From Paenibacillus phyllosphaerae (GTDB taxonomy: Bacteria; Bacillota; Bacilli; Paenibacillales; Paenibacillaceae), in NCBI RefSeq assembly GCF_014192105.1, contig NZ_JACHXK010000002.1, forward strand, positions 307,380 through 371,379: a DNA stretch of 64,000 nt, read 5' to 3'. The position numbers and the translations under genes are program-made. Numbering within the stretch: position 1 is the stretch's first letter; every line of letters begins with the position of its first letter. The notes under the pieces are model-generated. The model did not search any database. It saw only the letters and a list, made by a program, of their open reading frames with translations, and was not told the DNA's origin. This document shows positions 31,219 to 39,260 of the stretch, one piece after another.

Positions 31219-32055
31219 ATGGGGAAGGGGGTCTCGGGAAACGCCATGGCATGGTGGAAACGAAGCAAGACCCAGATGGCAGTCGAAGAGGCCACTGAAG
31301 CGCAATCGGAGGTGCCGCTAGCAGTGGAAGAGACCGCCGCAGCGATGGCCGTACCGACAATTACAGCAGCTGAGCCGGTGGACGAAGAGCCGATTCTGGT
31401 CGTGGAATCGGTCGAGCGGACGTTTCAGGTTGGCGGATCGCCGCTTCATGTGCTTAAGGGAATTAATATGGAGCTGCATCCAACATCGCTTGTCATGCTG
31501 CGCGGCAGGTCCGGTTCAGGCAAGACGACATTGCTTAATATGATCGGCGGCCTCGATCAGCCGACGAAAGGACATATATTTTTTCGCGGAATGCCTTTTC
31601 ATGCGATGAATGACGATGACCGAACGATAGTGCGGCGCAAGCAGATGGGATTTATTTTTCAGGCGTTCGCATTGATGCCGCTGCTGTCCGCTTATGAGAA
31701 TGTCGAGCTGTCTCTGAGGATGGCAGGTGTGCCGAGCAGTCAATGGAAGGAACGGGTTACGCACTGTCTCGATCTAGTGGGGCTGTCCAAGCGGATGCAC
31801 CACAGGCCGTTCGAACTGTCAGGCGGCGAGCAGCAGCGGGTGGCGATTGCCAAGGCGATTGCCCACAAGCCGCGTCTTCTGCTGGCCGATGAGCCCACTG
31901 CCGAGCTGGATTCGCAGATGTCGGCACAGATTATGGCGGTGTTTAGAACGATTATTCAGACCGAGCAGGTTACGATTTGTATGACCACGCACGATCCTAC
32001 GATTTTGGAGGTTGCCGATCATGTTTACGAAATGGTTGACGGAAAATTCATTTAA
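31219..32055 (+). CDS. ABC transporter ATP-binding protein (MacB/LolD-like)
   Basis: Energises the transporter formed with the two downstream genes. It has 278 residues. The ATPase core has Walker A 'GRSGSGKTT', Q-loop 'FQAFALMP', signature 'LSGGEQQRVAIAKAIA', Walker B 'LLLADEP' and the H-loop 'MTTHDP'. An Ala/Glu/Thr-rich tail of about 55 residues stands before the core and is not part of the normal family. ATG 31219 or 31246 may be the start. The adaptor gene begins inside its 3' end. Confidence 0.9.
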   Translation: MGKGVSGNAMAWWKRSKTQMAVEEATEAQSEVPLAVEETAAAMAVPTITAAEPVDEEPILVVESVERTFQVGGSPLHVLKGINMELHPTSLVMLRGRSGSGKTTLLNMIGGLDQPTKGHIFFRGMPFHAMNDDDRTIVRRKQMGFIFQAFALMPLLSAYENVELSLRMAGVPSSQWKERVTHCLDLVGLSKRMHHRPFELSGGEQQRVAIAKAIAHKPRLLLADEPTAELDSQMSAQIMAVFRTIIQTEQVTICMTTHDPTILEVADHVYEMVDGKFI

Positions 32056-33106
32056 GCGGACTGCAGCTGTCATGCTCAGCGCCTCGCTGCTCATGAGCGG
32101 ATGCTCGCTGCTGCCGAAGGAAGCGGAGGAGGAAGTGCTTCCGAGCATTACGCCGCCCGCCATTTCCAAGAAACCGGAATACGAGGTTACGACAACCACG
32201 CTGGAGACGAAGATACAAGGCGTCGGCAAACTGATCTCGATGAAAGAAGAGACGTTGTATTTTACTTTGGATGGCAAACGGCTGAAAGAACTGAATATTA
32301 AGGTCGGCGATAAGGTAACGGCAGGACAGGTCATCGGTACGCTGGATGTCGACGATCTGAAGAAGGCGCTCCGCAAGGCGCAACTGTCCTTTCAACGCGA
32401 CGAAGCAACCATGAAGGATACGCTCAAGAAGAAAGATACGATGTCTGAAGTCGACTTCCAGATGGCTGTCATCGCGTTCGAAGAGGCGCGGCAGGCGCTG
32501 GTCGACCAGCAAGACGAGATTAACAAAGCATCGATTACGGCTCCATTCTCCGGTACTGTCGTACAGTTGAACGTGATGAAGGGCGACCTGATTAAGGCGT
32601 ATGACCCGATTGCCATCATTGCTGACAGTTCGAGCTTGGTTGCGGCTGCGACGATGACGCAAGATGAGTTGAAGGGCGTATCGGTTGGAATGCCGGTCCA
32701 AGTGGACATCAATAACGGCGGATCGGTAACGGGCAAGGTGAAGCAGCTGCCGGTCATTAAGGACGATCAGAATGGCAACGGGAATGGGAACGGCAATGGC
32801 AATGGCGGCGCTAACGGCGGCCAGAACATTGAACGTCCGGAGGACTTCCTGCTCGTCGAGTTGTCCAAATTGCCGCAAGGCGCCGTACGCGGAACGCCAT
32901 TATCCGTTAATATCATTACCCAGCGCAAAGAAAACGCGATCGTCATTCCGCCATCTGCATTGCGGACGATCGGTTCACGTACTTATGTTCAAGTGGTAGA
33001 CGCGGAAGGCAAACGCGAAGTGGATGTCGAGGTGGGTCAACAGACGGCCACCCAAATCGAAATCGTTAAGGGACTGCAACCGGGACAGAAAGTCGTAGGT
33101 CGATAA
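32021..33106 (+). CDS. Lipoprotein HlyD/MacA-type efflux adaptor subunit
   Basis: It has 361 residues. Signal peptide with lipobox 'LLMSGC' (Cys at about residue 28) suggests a membrane-anchored extracytoplasmic lipoprotein. Then come a biotinyl-lipoyl-like half-motif ('EETLYFTLDGKRLKELNIKVGDKVTAGQVIGTLD'), a coiled-coil hairpin, the second half-motif ('ITAPFSGTVVQLNVMKGDLI') and a beta-barrel. A low-complexity Asn-Gly stretch (about residues 249-263) interrupts the barrel. ATG 32021 has ggagg 8 bases upstream, overlapping the ATPase gene by 35 bases. Confidence 0.88.
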   Translation: MFTKWLTENSFKRTAAVMLSASLLMSGCSLLPKEAEEEVLPSITPPAISKKPEYEVTTTTLETKIQGVGKLISMKEETLYFTLDGKRLKELNIKVGDKVTAGQVIGTLDVDDLKKALRKAQLSFQRDEATMKDTLKKKDTMSEVDFQMAVIAFEEARQALVDQQDEINKASITAPFSGTVVQLNVMKGDLIKAYDPIAIIADSSSLVAAATMTQDELKGVSVGMPVQVDINNGGSVTGKVKQLPVIKDDQNGNGNGNGNGNGGANGGQNIERPEDFLLVELSKLPQGAVRGTPLSVNIITQRKENAIVIPPSALRTIGSRTYVQVVDAEGKREVDVEVGQQTATQIEIVKGLQPGQKVVGR

Positions 33107-33109
33107 ACG

Positions 33110-36040
33110 ATGGGCATCCCGTTATTTCGATTCCTGTTCCGCAAGATGTGGAACACCCGCTGGCTGACGCTCAGCTCGCTTGCCGGACTCATCATCGCGG
33201 TGGCGTTCGCAACGAGTATCCCGATGTATGCGGACGGCGCTCTGAAGCGGGTCGTCGGCGAGTCGCTGAAGGAGGAAAGTGACGGTCTGCCGGCAGGCTC
33301 ATTGCTTATGCGCTATCAGGCTGTCGGCGGCGCGAAGACCGATCCTGCATCGCTGACGGAGGTTACCCGCTATATCCAAGAGGACGTACCGGGATTGATC
33401 GGATTCCCGCATACCACCTTCGTGCAGAATATGCTCCTGCGCAGCACGGAGATTAGTCCCGAGGATCCGACAAAGGTCGATGCCAGCCGGGTCCGCCAGA
33501 TGTCGCTCATGACGATGTCCGGTCTGGAACAAAAAGGAGAGCTGACGCAGGGACGTTGGTTCGCGGATGCGATCGGCTCGGATGAGACCGTCGAAGCGGT
33601 CATGATGGAAGAGGCGATGTACCGCAGCGATATGCATGTCGGCGATGTGTTCTACTACCCGATCTATGGCGGCCTTAACCTGAATCTTCGCGTCAAGATC
33701 GTCGGTACTTACAAGCCGCTCAGCGATACGGACCCGTACTGGTACCAAGGCCTGGAAGGGATTATGAATACGCTGGTCATCGGCGAGAAGGCGTTCACGC
33801 AGGGGCTTGTGAAAGACCGCGGCGTGCCCGTCCATACGGCCAATTGGTACTACGCTTTTGACCTCAAAGAAATTCAGACCAGCCAGCTGTCGCCGCTCGG
33901 CCGTACGCTTGACCGTCTGAACGTCGAGCTGTATCAGAAGCTGAAGGACACGAAGGTCGAGATTTCCTTCGCGAAGCTGCTCGGCCAGTTCCGTACGCAG
34001 AGCTTGCAGCTGCAAGCGCTGTTGTTTACTCTCGCAGCGCCGATGATCGCGATGGTGTTCTATTTTATCGCGATGAATGCCCGCCAATCCCTCGACAAGC
34101 AGCGAAGCGACATTGCCGTGCTGCGAAGCCGCGGGGCCGGTACGGGGCAGATCATACGTATCTATGTTATTGAAGGACTCATACTCGGCATCATAGCGCT
34201 CGTCATAGGTCCGATGCTCGGTTGGTTTATGGCCAAAAGCATTGGCTCGGCGAACGGTTTCCTGGAATTCGTCGACCGCAAATCGATTCCGATCGGTTTC
34301 GGGATCGAAGGGATACTGGCAGGCGTCGGCGCGGTGCTGCTAGCGCTATTGGCCACGGTTATTCCTGCCGTCATCTATGCCAGATCGTCGATCGTCGGCT
34401 ATAAGCAGGCGCTCGCCCGTTCGGATAAGAAGCCGGCTTGGCAGCGATGGTTCCTGGATGTGCTGCTGCTCGGCGTGGCCGGTTACGGCTGGTATCTGTT
34501 TAACGAACGGCAGATGATTTCCTTCAAGAGCGGCATGACGACAGACCAATTGAATGTGCAGCCATTCTTGTTCTTCGTGCCGGCGATTGCGATCTTCGCG
34601 CTCGGACTGTTCTTCCTGCGCGTGTTCCCATGGCTGCTGAAGCTGTTCAATTGGATCGGGCGGCGCTGGCTGCCGGTTCCGCTGTATTTGACGCTATCGC
34701 AGCTGTCCCGCTCGTCCAAAGGCTATTATCCGCTTATGATTCTGCTTATTCTGACGCTAGGCTTGGGCGTCTATAATGCCTCGGCGGCACGTACGATCGA
34801 TCTGAACTCCACGGAGCGAACGTTATACAAGTTCGGCACCGACGTCGTCGTTCAGACCGTCTGGGAAGGAACGACCGAGATTGAGCAGCCGCAAGGCGGA
34901 GGGCAGAACGGCGGCAATGGCGGGGGCCAAGGCAATAATGGCGGCCAGGGCAACAACGGCGGTCAAGGCAATGGCTCCGGCGGTAACGGCGGCGGCCAAG
35001 GCGGTGGGGGCGGACAGGGAGGCGGATCGGTGCCGACCAAGACGATCTATACCGAACCGCCATTCGAGATTTTCCGCCAGTTGGAAGGCGTCGAGGCGGC
35101 CGCAAGAGTGCTGCAGGCCAAAGGCAATCTGATCGTCAGCGGACGCTCGGCAGGGCAAGGGACGCTGGTGGGGATCGACAATGTCGACTTTTCCAAGGTC
35201 GCATGGTTCCGCAACGACCTGTTCCCGACGCATCCTTTTAACTACTTGAATAACTTGGGCCTGTATGAGCAAGCGGCCATCATTCCGACGAAGATCGCGG
35301 AGAAATATCAGTTGAAGCTTGGCGATATCGTCTCGGTCGGACTGACGGACGGCATGATCGAGTTTGTCGTGGTCGGCATCGTGCCTTATTGGCCGAGTCA
35401 GTATCCGGACAGCTCGCCGTTCATCATTGCGAACCTGGACTACATTTATGACCAAGTACCGATGATGCAGTACGATGTGTGGCTGAAGATGAAGCCGGAC
35501 GCGAAGACCGCTCCGATCATTACAGGTCTGCAAGCCAAAGGCATCGAGATTGCTTCGGTGAGCGATGTGCGCCAAGAGCTGCTCGTTCAATCGAAGCTGC
35601 CTACGCGCGGCGGCGTATTCGGCATTCTGAGTTTAGGGTTCCTCGTATCGATTATCGTCTCTCTTGTCGGCTATATTCTGTACTGGTTCTTCAATTTGTC
35701 AGGCCGTATCGTGCAGTTCGGCGTGCTGCGGGCGATGGGGCTATCCCGCAAACAATTGACCGGCATGCTGTTGCTCGAACAAATCTTCACCGCGGGACTA
35801 TCGATTGTGCTCGGGATCGTGATCGGCAAAATTACCAGCTTGCTGTTCCTGCCTTTCCTGCAGACAGCCGAGAACGTCGCGAACTCCGTGCCTCCATTCC
35901 GGGTGGTGTTCGACTCGCAGGATACGAATCAGCTGTATGTCGTCGTCGCTTGCATGATGCTCATGGGCGCTTCGCTCTTGCTCATTCATATCCGCAGACT
36001 GCGCGTGCACCAAGCCGTCAAAATGGGAGAGGAGCGTTAA
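33110..36040 (+). CDS. FtsX/MacB-type ABC transporter permease, large
   Basis: It has 976 residues. Two FtsX-like domains are apparent: an N-terminal transmembrane helix ('LSSLAGLIIAVAFATSIPMY'), an extracytoplasmic MacB-like domain, a three-helix FtsX core (about 300-430), further helices (470-570), a second extracytoplasmic domain, and a last FtsX core (about 840-970). A roughly 45-residue Gly/Gln/Asn low-complexity linker (about residues 590-640) sits at the start of the second outer domain. This architecture is that of exporters or envelope-acting mechanotransmission ABC proteins rather than importers. Four bases separate it from the adaptor. Confidence 0.87.
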   Translation: MGIPLFRFLFRKMWNTRWLTLSSLAGLIIAVAFATSIPMYADGALKRVVGESLKEESDGLPAGSLLMRYQAVGGAKTDPASLTEVTRYIQEDVPGLIGFPHTTFVQNMLLRSTEISPEDPTKVDASRVRQMSLMTMSGLEQKGELTQGRWFADAIGSDETVEAVMMEEAMYRSDMHVGDVFYYPIYGGLNLNLRVKIVGTYKPLSDTDPYWYQGLEGIMNTLVIGEKAFTQGLVKDRGVPVHTANWYYAFDLKEIQTSQLSPLGRTLDRLNVELYQKLKDTKVEISFAKLLGQFRTQSLQLQALLFTLAAPMIAMVFYFIAMNARQSLDKQRSDIAVLRSRGAGTGQIIRIYVIEGLILGIIALVIGPMLGWFMAKSIGSANGFLEFVDRKSIPIGFGIEGILAGVGAVLLALLATVIPAVIYARSSIVGYKQALARSDKKPAWQRWFLDVLLLGVAGYGWYLFNERQMISFKSGMTTDQLNVQPFLFFVPAIAIFALGLFFLRVFPWLLKLFNWIGRRWLPVPLYLTLSQLSRSSKGYYPLMILLILTLGLGVYNASAARTIDLNSTERTLYKFGTDVVVQTVWEGTTEIEQPQGGGQNGGNGGGQGNNGGQGNNGGQGNGSGGNGGGQGGGGGQGGGSVPTKTIYTEPPFEIFRQLEGVEAAARVLQAKGNLIVSGRSAGQGTLVGIDNVDFSKVAWFRNDLFPTHPFNYLNNLGLYEQAAIIPTKIAEKYQLKLGDIVSVGLTDGMIEFVVVGIVPYWPSQYPDSSPFIIANLDYIYDQVPMMQYDVWLKMKPDAKTAPIITGLQAKGIEIASVSDVRQELLVQSKLPTRGGVFGILSLGFLVSIIVSLVGYILYWFFNLSGRIVQFGVLRAMGLSRKQLTGMLLLEQIFTAGLSIVLGIVIGKITSLLFLPFLQTAENVANSVPPFRVVFDSQDTNQLYVVVACMMLMGASLLLIHIRRLRVHQAVKMGEER

Positions 36041-36046
36041 CCGTCC

Positions 36047-36922
36047 ATGATCGAATGCGAAGGACTCGTCAAAATTTACAAATCCGATGATCTCGAGGTT
36101 GTCGCTCTGCAAGGCTTGAACCTCAATGTGCAAGACGGCGAAATGATGGCGATCATCGGCAACAGCGGCAGCGGCAAGTCCACCTTGCTGAATATATTGG
36201 GCGGTCTCGACCGCCCGTCTGCCGGATCGGTTAAAGTCGGTCCGTGGGATCTGCTGAAGATCACCGATGATCAGCTCGTCGAATACAAGCGCGACACGGT
36301 TGGGTTCATCTGGCAGAACAATGCCCGCAACCTGCTGCCGTACTTAAGCGCGATCGAGAATGTCGAGATGCCGATGATGCTGTCGGGCCGGCTGGACCGG
36401 GCCTATGCGAAGCAACTGCTCGAATGGGTCGGGCTGAAGGAGCGTATGCATAACAAGCTGCATCAGCTGTCAGGCGGTGAACAGCAGCGTGTCGCCATGG
36501 CGATCTCGCTTTCCAATCGCCCGAAGCTGGTGTTGGCCGACGAACCGACGGGCTCGGTCGACTCGCGCACATCGGATCTCATTATGGATATTTTCCGCCG
36601 GCTGAACCGGGAGTTAGGCATTACGATCGTCATCGTCACCCACGATCTGTCGCTCGCAGGTAAGGTCGACCGGGTGGTGGCGATCCGAGACGGATTAACC
36701 AGCACCGAGTTTATTAAGCGGAATCCGAATCTGGATGCGGCCGAGGCAGCAGTGAATAATCCGATCGGCAATGTCCACGAGGAATACGTTGTCGTCGATC
36801 GCGTCGGACGTTTGCAGATACCGAAAGCGTACTTGACGGCACTTCAAATTACAGATAAAGCATCGATGGAATTCGATGGCGAGCGGATCATAATAACGCC
36901 GCCCAAATCATTGGAGGGGTAG
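36047..36922 (+). CDS. ABC transporter ATP-binding protein with C-terminal AbrB-like tail
   Basis: It has 291 residues. The MacB/LolD-type ATPase core has Walker A 'GNSGSGKSTLLN', Q-loop 'IWQNNARNLLP', signature 'LSGGEQQRVAMAIS', Walker B 'LVLADEP' and switch 'VTHD'. After residue 250 an added segment reads 'VDRVGRLQIPKAYLTALQI' and continues 'MEFDGERIIITPPK'. This resembles the AbrB/MazE swapped-hairpin DNA-binding fold. If correct, it is a transporter ATPase fused to a regulator-type domain. It is the second ATPase in this operon. Confidence 0.88.
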   Translation: MIECEGLVKIYKSDDLEVVALQGLNLNVQDGEMMAIIGNSGSGKSTLLNILGGLDRPSAGSVKVGPWDLLKITDDQLVEYKRDTVGFIWQNNARNLLPYLSAIENVEMPMMLSGRLDRAYAKQLLEWVGLKERMHNKLHQLSGGEQQRVAMAISLSNRPKLVLADEPTGSVDSRTSDLIMDIFRRLNRELGITIVIVTHDLSLAGKVDRVVAIRDGLTSTEFIKRNPNLDAAEAAVNNPIGNVHEEYVVVDRVGRLQIPKAYLTALQITDKASMEFDGERIIITPPKSLEG

Positions 36923-36927
36923 AACAG

Positions 36928-38439
36928 ATGAAGAAGAGAGTTTACGGATCGATCGCGCGCAAAACGGTATTTATGGGGATTTCCATGACGTTGATGGGTT
37001 CGATGCTCGCGGCGTGCAGCAGCGGCAGCGACACATCCGCCGAGAAGCGCGTGCTTCGTATCGGATTCACGTATTCCAACGCGGACAACGAGCAATACTT
37101 GCGCCAGCAGTACACGGACAGCTTCGAGCTGCTGCATCCGGAACTGGAGATCGAGGTTGTCGGTGCGATCAATTACGACGATATGCGCTACCAGGACTAC
37201 ACGCAGGAGGGCTATCAGCAGAATCAGCCGGACCCTTACGAGAAGCTGAAAGAAATGCTCAATGGCAGCAATCCGGTAGACGTCGTCGTATTGGATGGCG
37301 GAACATCCTACCTGAAGCGTCTTGTGCAGGATAATATGCTCAAGCAGCTGGATCCGGTCATTCAGGAGAATGAATTCGATATCGAGGATTATGTGCCATC
37401 CGTCATCGAAGGGATCAAAGATGCGGGCGATGGTTCGATCTATGCGCTGACGCCGACTTTCAACTCCTCTGCCCTCTATTATAATAAGAAGATGTTCGCC
37501 GATGCCGGTATTGAGGTTCCGACCGACAACATGACATGGGACGATGTCATCACTCTTGCCAAACGCATTGCCAAAGGCAATGGTCAGGAGCGGACCTTCG
37601 GTCTCCAGATGAGCCGGTGGGGCGGGGATGCCTTCAACGATATGCAGCAATACTATCTGCCTGCGCTTCAACTGAAGATGTTCGACGATAATGCGGAGAA
37701 GATGACCGTCGAAGGACCAGGCTGGGAGAAAGTGTTCACGACGATGGCGAGCCTGTACAAGGACAAAATCGTGCCGAGCCAGCAAGACATCTATCCGGAG
37801 AATGGCGGCGGCGTGGTTAACGGCAAGGCCGTATTCAATCCGTTCCAGGGTGATCTCTTCCTTAGCAATCGCGTAGCCATGACGCTGGCTGGTTATGACT
37901 ATGTCATGGAATTGTCCCGTGCGAAGGATCAAAGCGCGAAGAATCCGCAGATTACAGCCGTTGACTGGGGTGTCGTCACGATGCCGCAGCATGCCGAGAA
38001 TCCGGGCATCGGCAGCGCGATTACGCTGACCGCGCCGATGGCGATCAACGCCAAGGCAGCTAACCCTGAGGACGCGTGGACATTCATCGAATTCAACAAC
38101 AGCAAAGAGTGGGCGAAGCTGAAATCCCGCAGCACCTACGAGCTGATCGCACGCAAATCGATGCTCAAGCCTAGAGAAGGCCAAGACTACAACATCGAGT
38201 CCTTCTACACGCTGAAGCCAGTTCCGCCAAGCACGCTCGACATGGATAAACTGAACCGTGAGAAGCCAGGTATCTGGGAAGTTCAGTCCTTCGGCCAGCA
38301 GGCTATGATGGACGTTGTGCAAGGGAAGAAGACGGCTGCCGATGCCTTGAAGGAATGGCAGACCAAAGGCGACGCGACGCTGAAGAAGCTTAAGGAAAAT
38401 CCGACAGGCGGCGTAACAGGCGACGTCTACGCCCAGTAA
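36928..38439 (+). CDS. Extracellular solute-binding lipoprotein (family 1)
   Basis: It has 503 residues. Lipoprotein signal 'MGISMTLMGSMLAACSSGSD' (lipid-modified Cys near residue 30). The mature part looks like a carbohydrate-type binding protein: 'LRIGFTYSNADNEQYLRQQ', 'DVVVLDGGTSYLKRLV', 'YALTPTFNSSALYYNKKMFADAGIEVP', 'TWDDVITLAKRI'. The ligand is not known. No MalF/MalG-type permeases are nearby; it shares the operon with FtsX-type export genes instead, which is unusual. SD ggagggg; six bases after the ATPase stop. Confidence 0.88.
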   Translation: MKKRVYGSIARKTVFMGISMTLMGSMLAACSSGSDTSAEKRVLRIGFTYSNADNEQYLRQQYTDSFELLHPELEIEVVGAINYDDMRYQDYTQEGYQQNQPDPYEKLKEMLNGSNPVDVVVLDGGTSYLKRLVQDNMLKQLDPVIQENEFDIEDYVPSVIEGIKDAGDGSIYALTPTFNSSALYYNKKMFADAGIEVPTDNMTWDDVITLAKRIAKGNGQERTFGLQMSRWGGDAFNDMQQYYLPALQLKMFDDNAEKMTVEGPGWEKVFTTMASLYKDKIVPSQQDIYPENGGGVVNGKAVFNPFQGDLFLSNRVAMTLAGYDYVMELSRAKDQSAKNPQITAVDWGVVTMPQHAENPGIGSAITLTAPMAINAKAANPEDAWTFIEFNNSKEWAKLKSRSTYELIARKSMLKPREGQDYNIESFYTLKPVPPSTLDMDKLNREKPGIWEVQSFGQQAMMDVVQGKKTAADALKEWQTKGDATLKKLKENPTGGVTGDVYAQ

Positions 38440-38453
38440 TAGGTAGAGGAGGA

Positions 38454-38482
38454 GGAACGCCGTTCATGGCGTTCCTTTTTTA
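38454..38482 (+). terminator. Rho-independent terminator of the ABC operon
   Basis: GGAACGCC and GGCGTTCC flank a 6-base loop, followed by TTTTTT. Confidence 0.9.
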
Positions 38483-38548
38483 TGTCCGTAATGCTTGTTT
38501 TTCCTGCAGGCAGGGTAATCTAAGCAAAACGGGTGTGGAGGGATTATC

Positions 38549-38713
38549 ATGAGATGGGTATATTGGGTACGCTTATATGAGACGAAATTTCAAGCGGGCT
38601 GCCTCGTCAGACGCATGGAGAATGACTGGTGGGTCTACGGTTATGATTGCCCGCGCGAGATCGAGGTGTTCCAATCCACGAAGGGCCGGTATGGCGTACG
38701 TTTTGTACCTTAA
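38549..38713 (+). CDS. Small hypothetical protein (54 aa)
   Basis: A short frame with SD ggaggg at 38537-38542 and ATG at 38549. The product begins MRWVYWVRLYETKFQAGCLV and is rich in aromatic residues (five Trp or Tyr in the first ten) and Arg, with two cysteines and no hydrophobic helix. It uses GC-rich core-type codons and sits between the operon terminator and the tRNA promoter. Good SD and codon use support it; function unknown. Confidence 0.6.
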   Translation: MRWVYWVRLYETKFQAGCLVRRMENDWWVYGYDCPREIEVFQSTKGRYGVRFVP

Positions 38714-38731
38714 AATTTTCTTATAAAATGG

Positions 38732-38761
38732 TTGACTTATGATTGCTTAGTATAGTATATT
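38732..38761 (+). promoter_or_regulatory. Promoter of the tRNA cluster
   Basis: TTGACT at 38732-38737. Possible -10 sequences are GTATAT (17-base spacer) or TATATT (38756-38761, 18-base spacer). It lies 45 bases before the first tRNA. Confidence 0.65.
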
Positions 38762-38805
38762 TATTTTTGTCGCCGTAAGACGTTCTGGCGAATTGAATGA
38801 AATGG

Positions 38806-38882
<77 letters not shown>

Positions 38883-38904
38883 ACCTTACGATGGATCATC
38901 GCGA

Positions 38905-38981
38905 GGGCCCTTAGCTCAGTTGGTTAGAGCGGTCGGCTCATAACCGATTGGTCGGGGGTTCGAGTCCCTCAGGGCCCACCA
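38905..38981 (+). tRNA. tRNA with CAT anticodon, probably tRNA-Ile2
   Basis: Complete 77-nt cloverleaf with encoded CCA and a perfect GGGCCC/GGGCCC acceptor stem. The anticodon loop CTCATAA and D-arm TTAGCTCAGTTGGTTAGAGC are those of the isoleucine tRNA whose C34 is changed to lysidine by TilS to read ATA. Elongator tRNA-Met is the alternative. Confidence 0.9.
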
Positions 38982-39004
38982 TTTTACGAACGTCTTTATA
39001 TCAT

Positions 39005-39090
39005 GCCGGGGTGGCGGAATTGGCAGACGCACAGGACTTAAAATCCTGCGGTGGGTGACCACCGTACGGGTTCGACCCCCGTCCTCGGCA
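39005..39090 (+). tRNA. tRNA-Leu (TAA)
   Basis: Class II tRNA of 86 nt with a long variable arm (GGTGGGTGACCACC). Anticodon TAA at 39039-39041. The acceptor stem GCCGGGG/CCTCGGC is complete with discriminator A. CCA is not encoded: the next bases are TCA, unlike the two tRNAs just before it. It is the likely integration target of the element that follows. Confidence 0.95.
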
Positions 39091-39097
39091 TCACAAG

Positions 39098-39126
39098 AAA
39101 ACCTTGAGAAATCAAGGTTTTTTTCT
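39098..39126 (+). terminator. Terminator after the tRNA cluster
   Basis: AAAACCTTGA and TCAAGGTTTT enclose GAAA, followed by more T residues. Confidence 0.9.
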
Positions 39127-39210
39127 AAGCCTATAGTTTTGTTCTGCTTTCGAATGTGCAAGGTTCTGTGTGTTTAATCGGAGATGTTTTCATGCACAGG
39201 ATTTCATGAT

Positions 39211-39260
39211 AATACCTCTTTTAGCATTTGTTATTTAACAAATGGAAGGGGTATTTTTTT
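39211..39260 (+). promoter_or_regulatory. Terminator-like hairpin covering the integrase ribosome-binding site
   Basis: AATACCTCTT (39211-39220) pairs with AAGGGGTATT (39246-39255, one G-T pair). Inside, CATTTGTTA and TAACAAATG (39225-39244) form a perfect 9-bp stem with a TT loop. A run of T (39254-39260) leads directly into the integrase ATG at 39261. The right arm contains the only SD (ggaagggg). The structure should both stop read-through RNA and hide the SD. Confidence 0.75.

Noticed and set aside
36844..38322. 492-codon - strand frame opposite the solute-binding protein gene
   Set aside because: Shadow frame; the + strand gene has signal peptide, SD and operon context.
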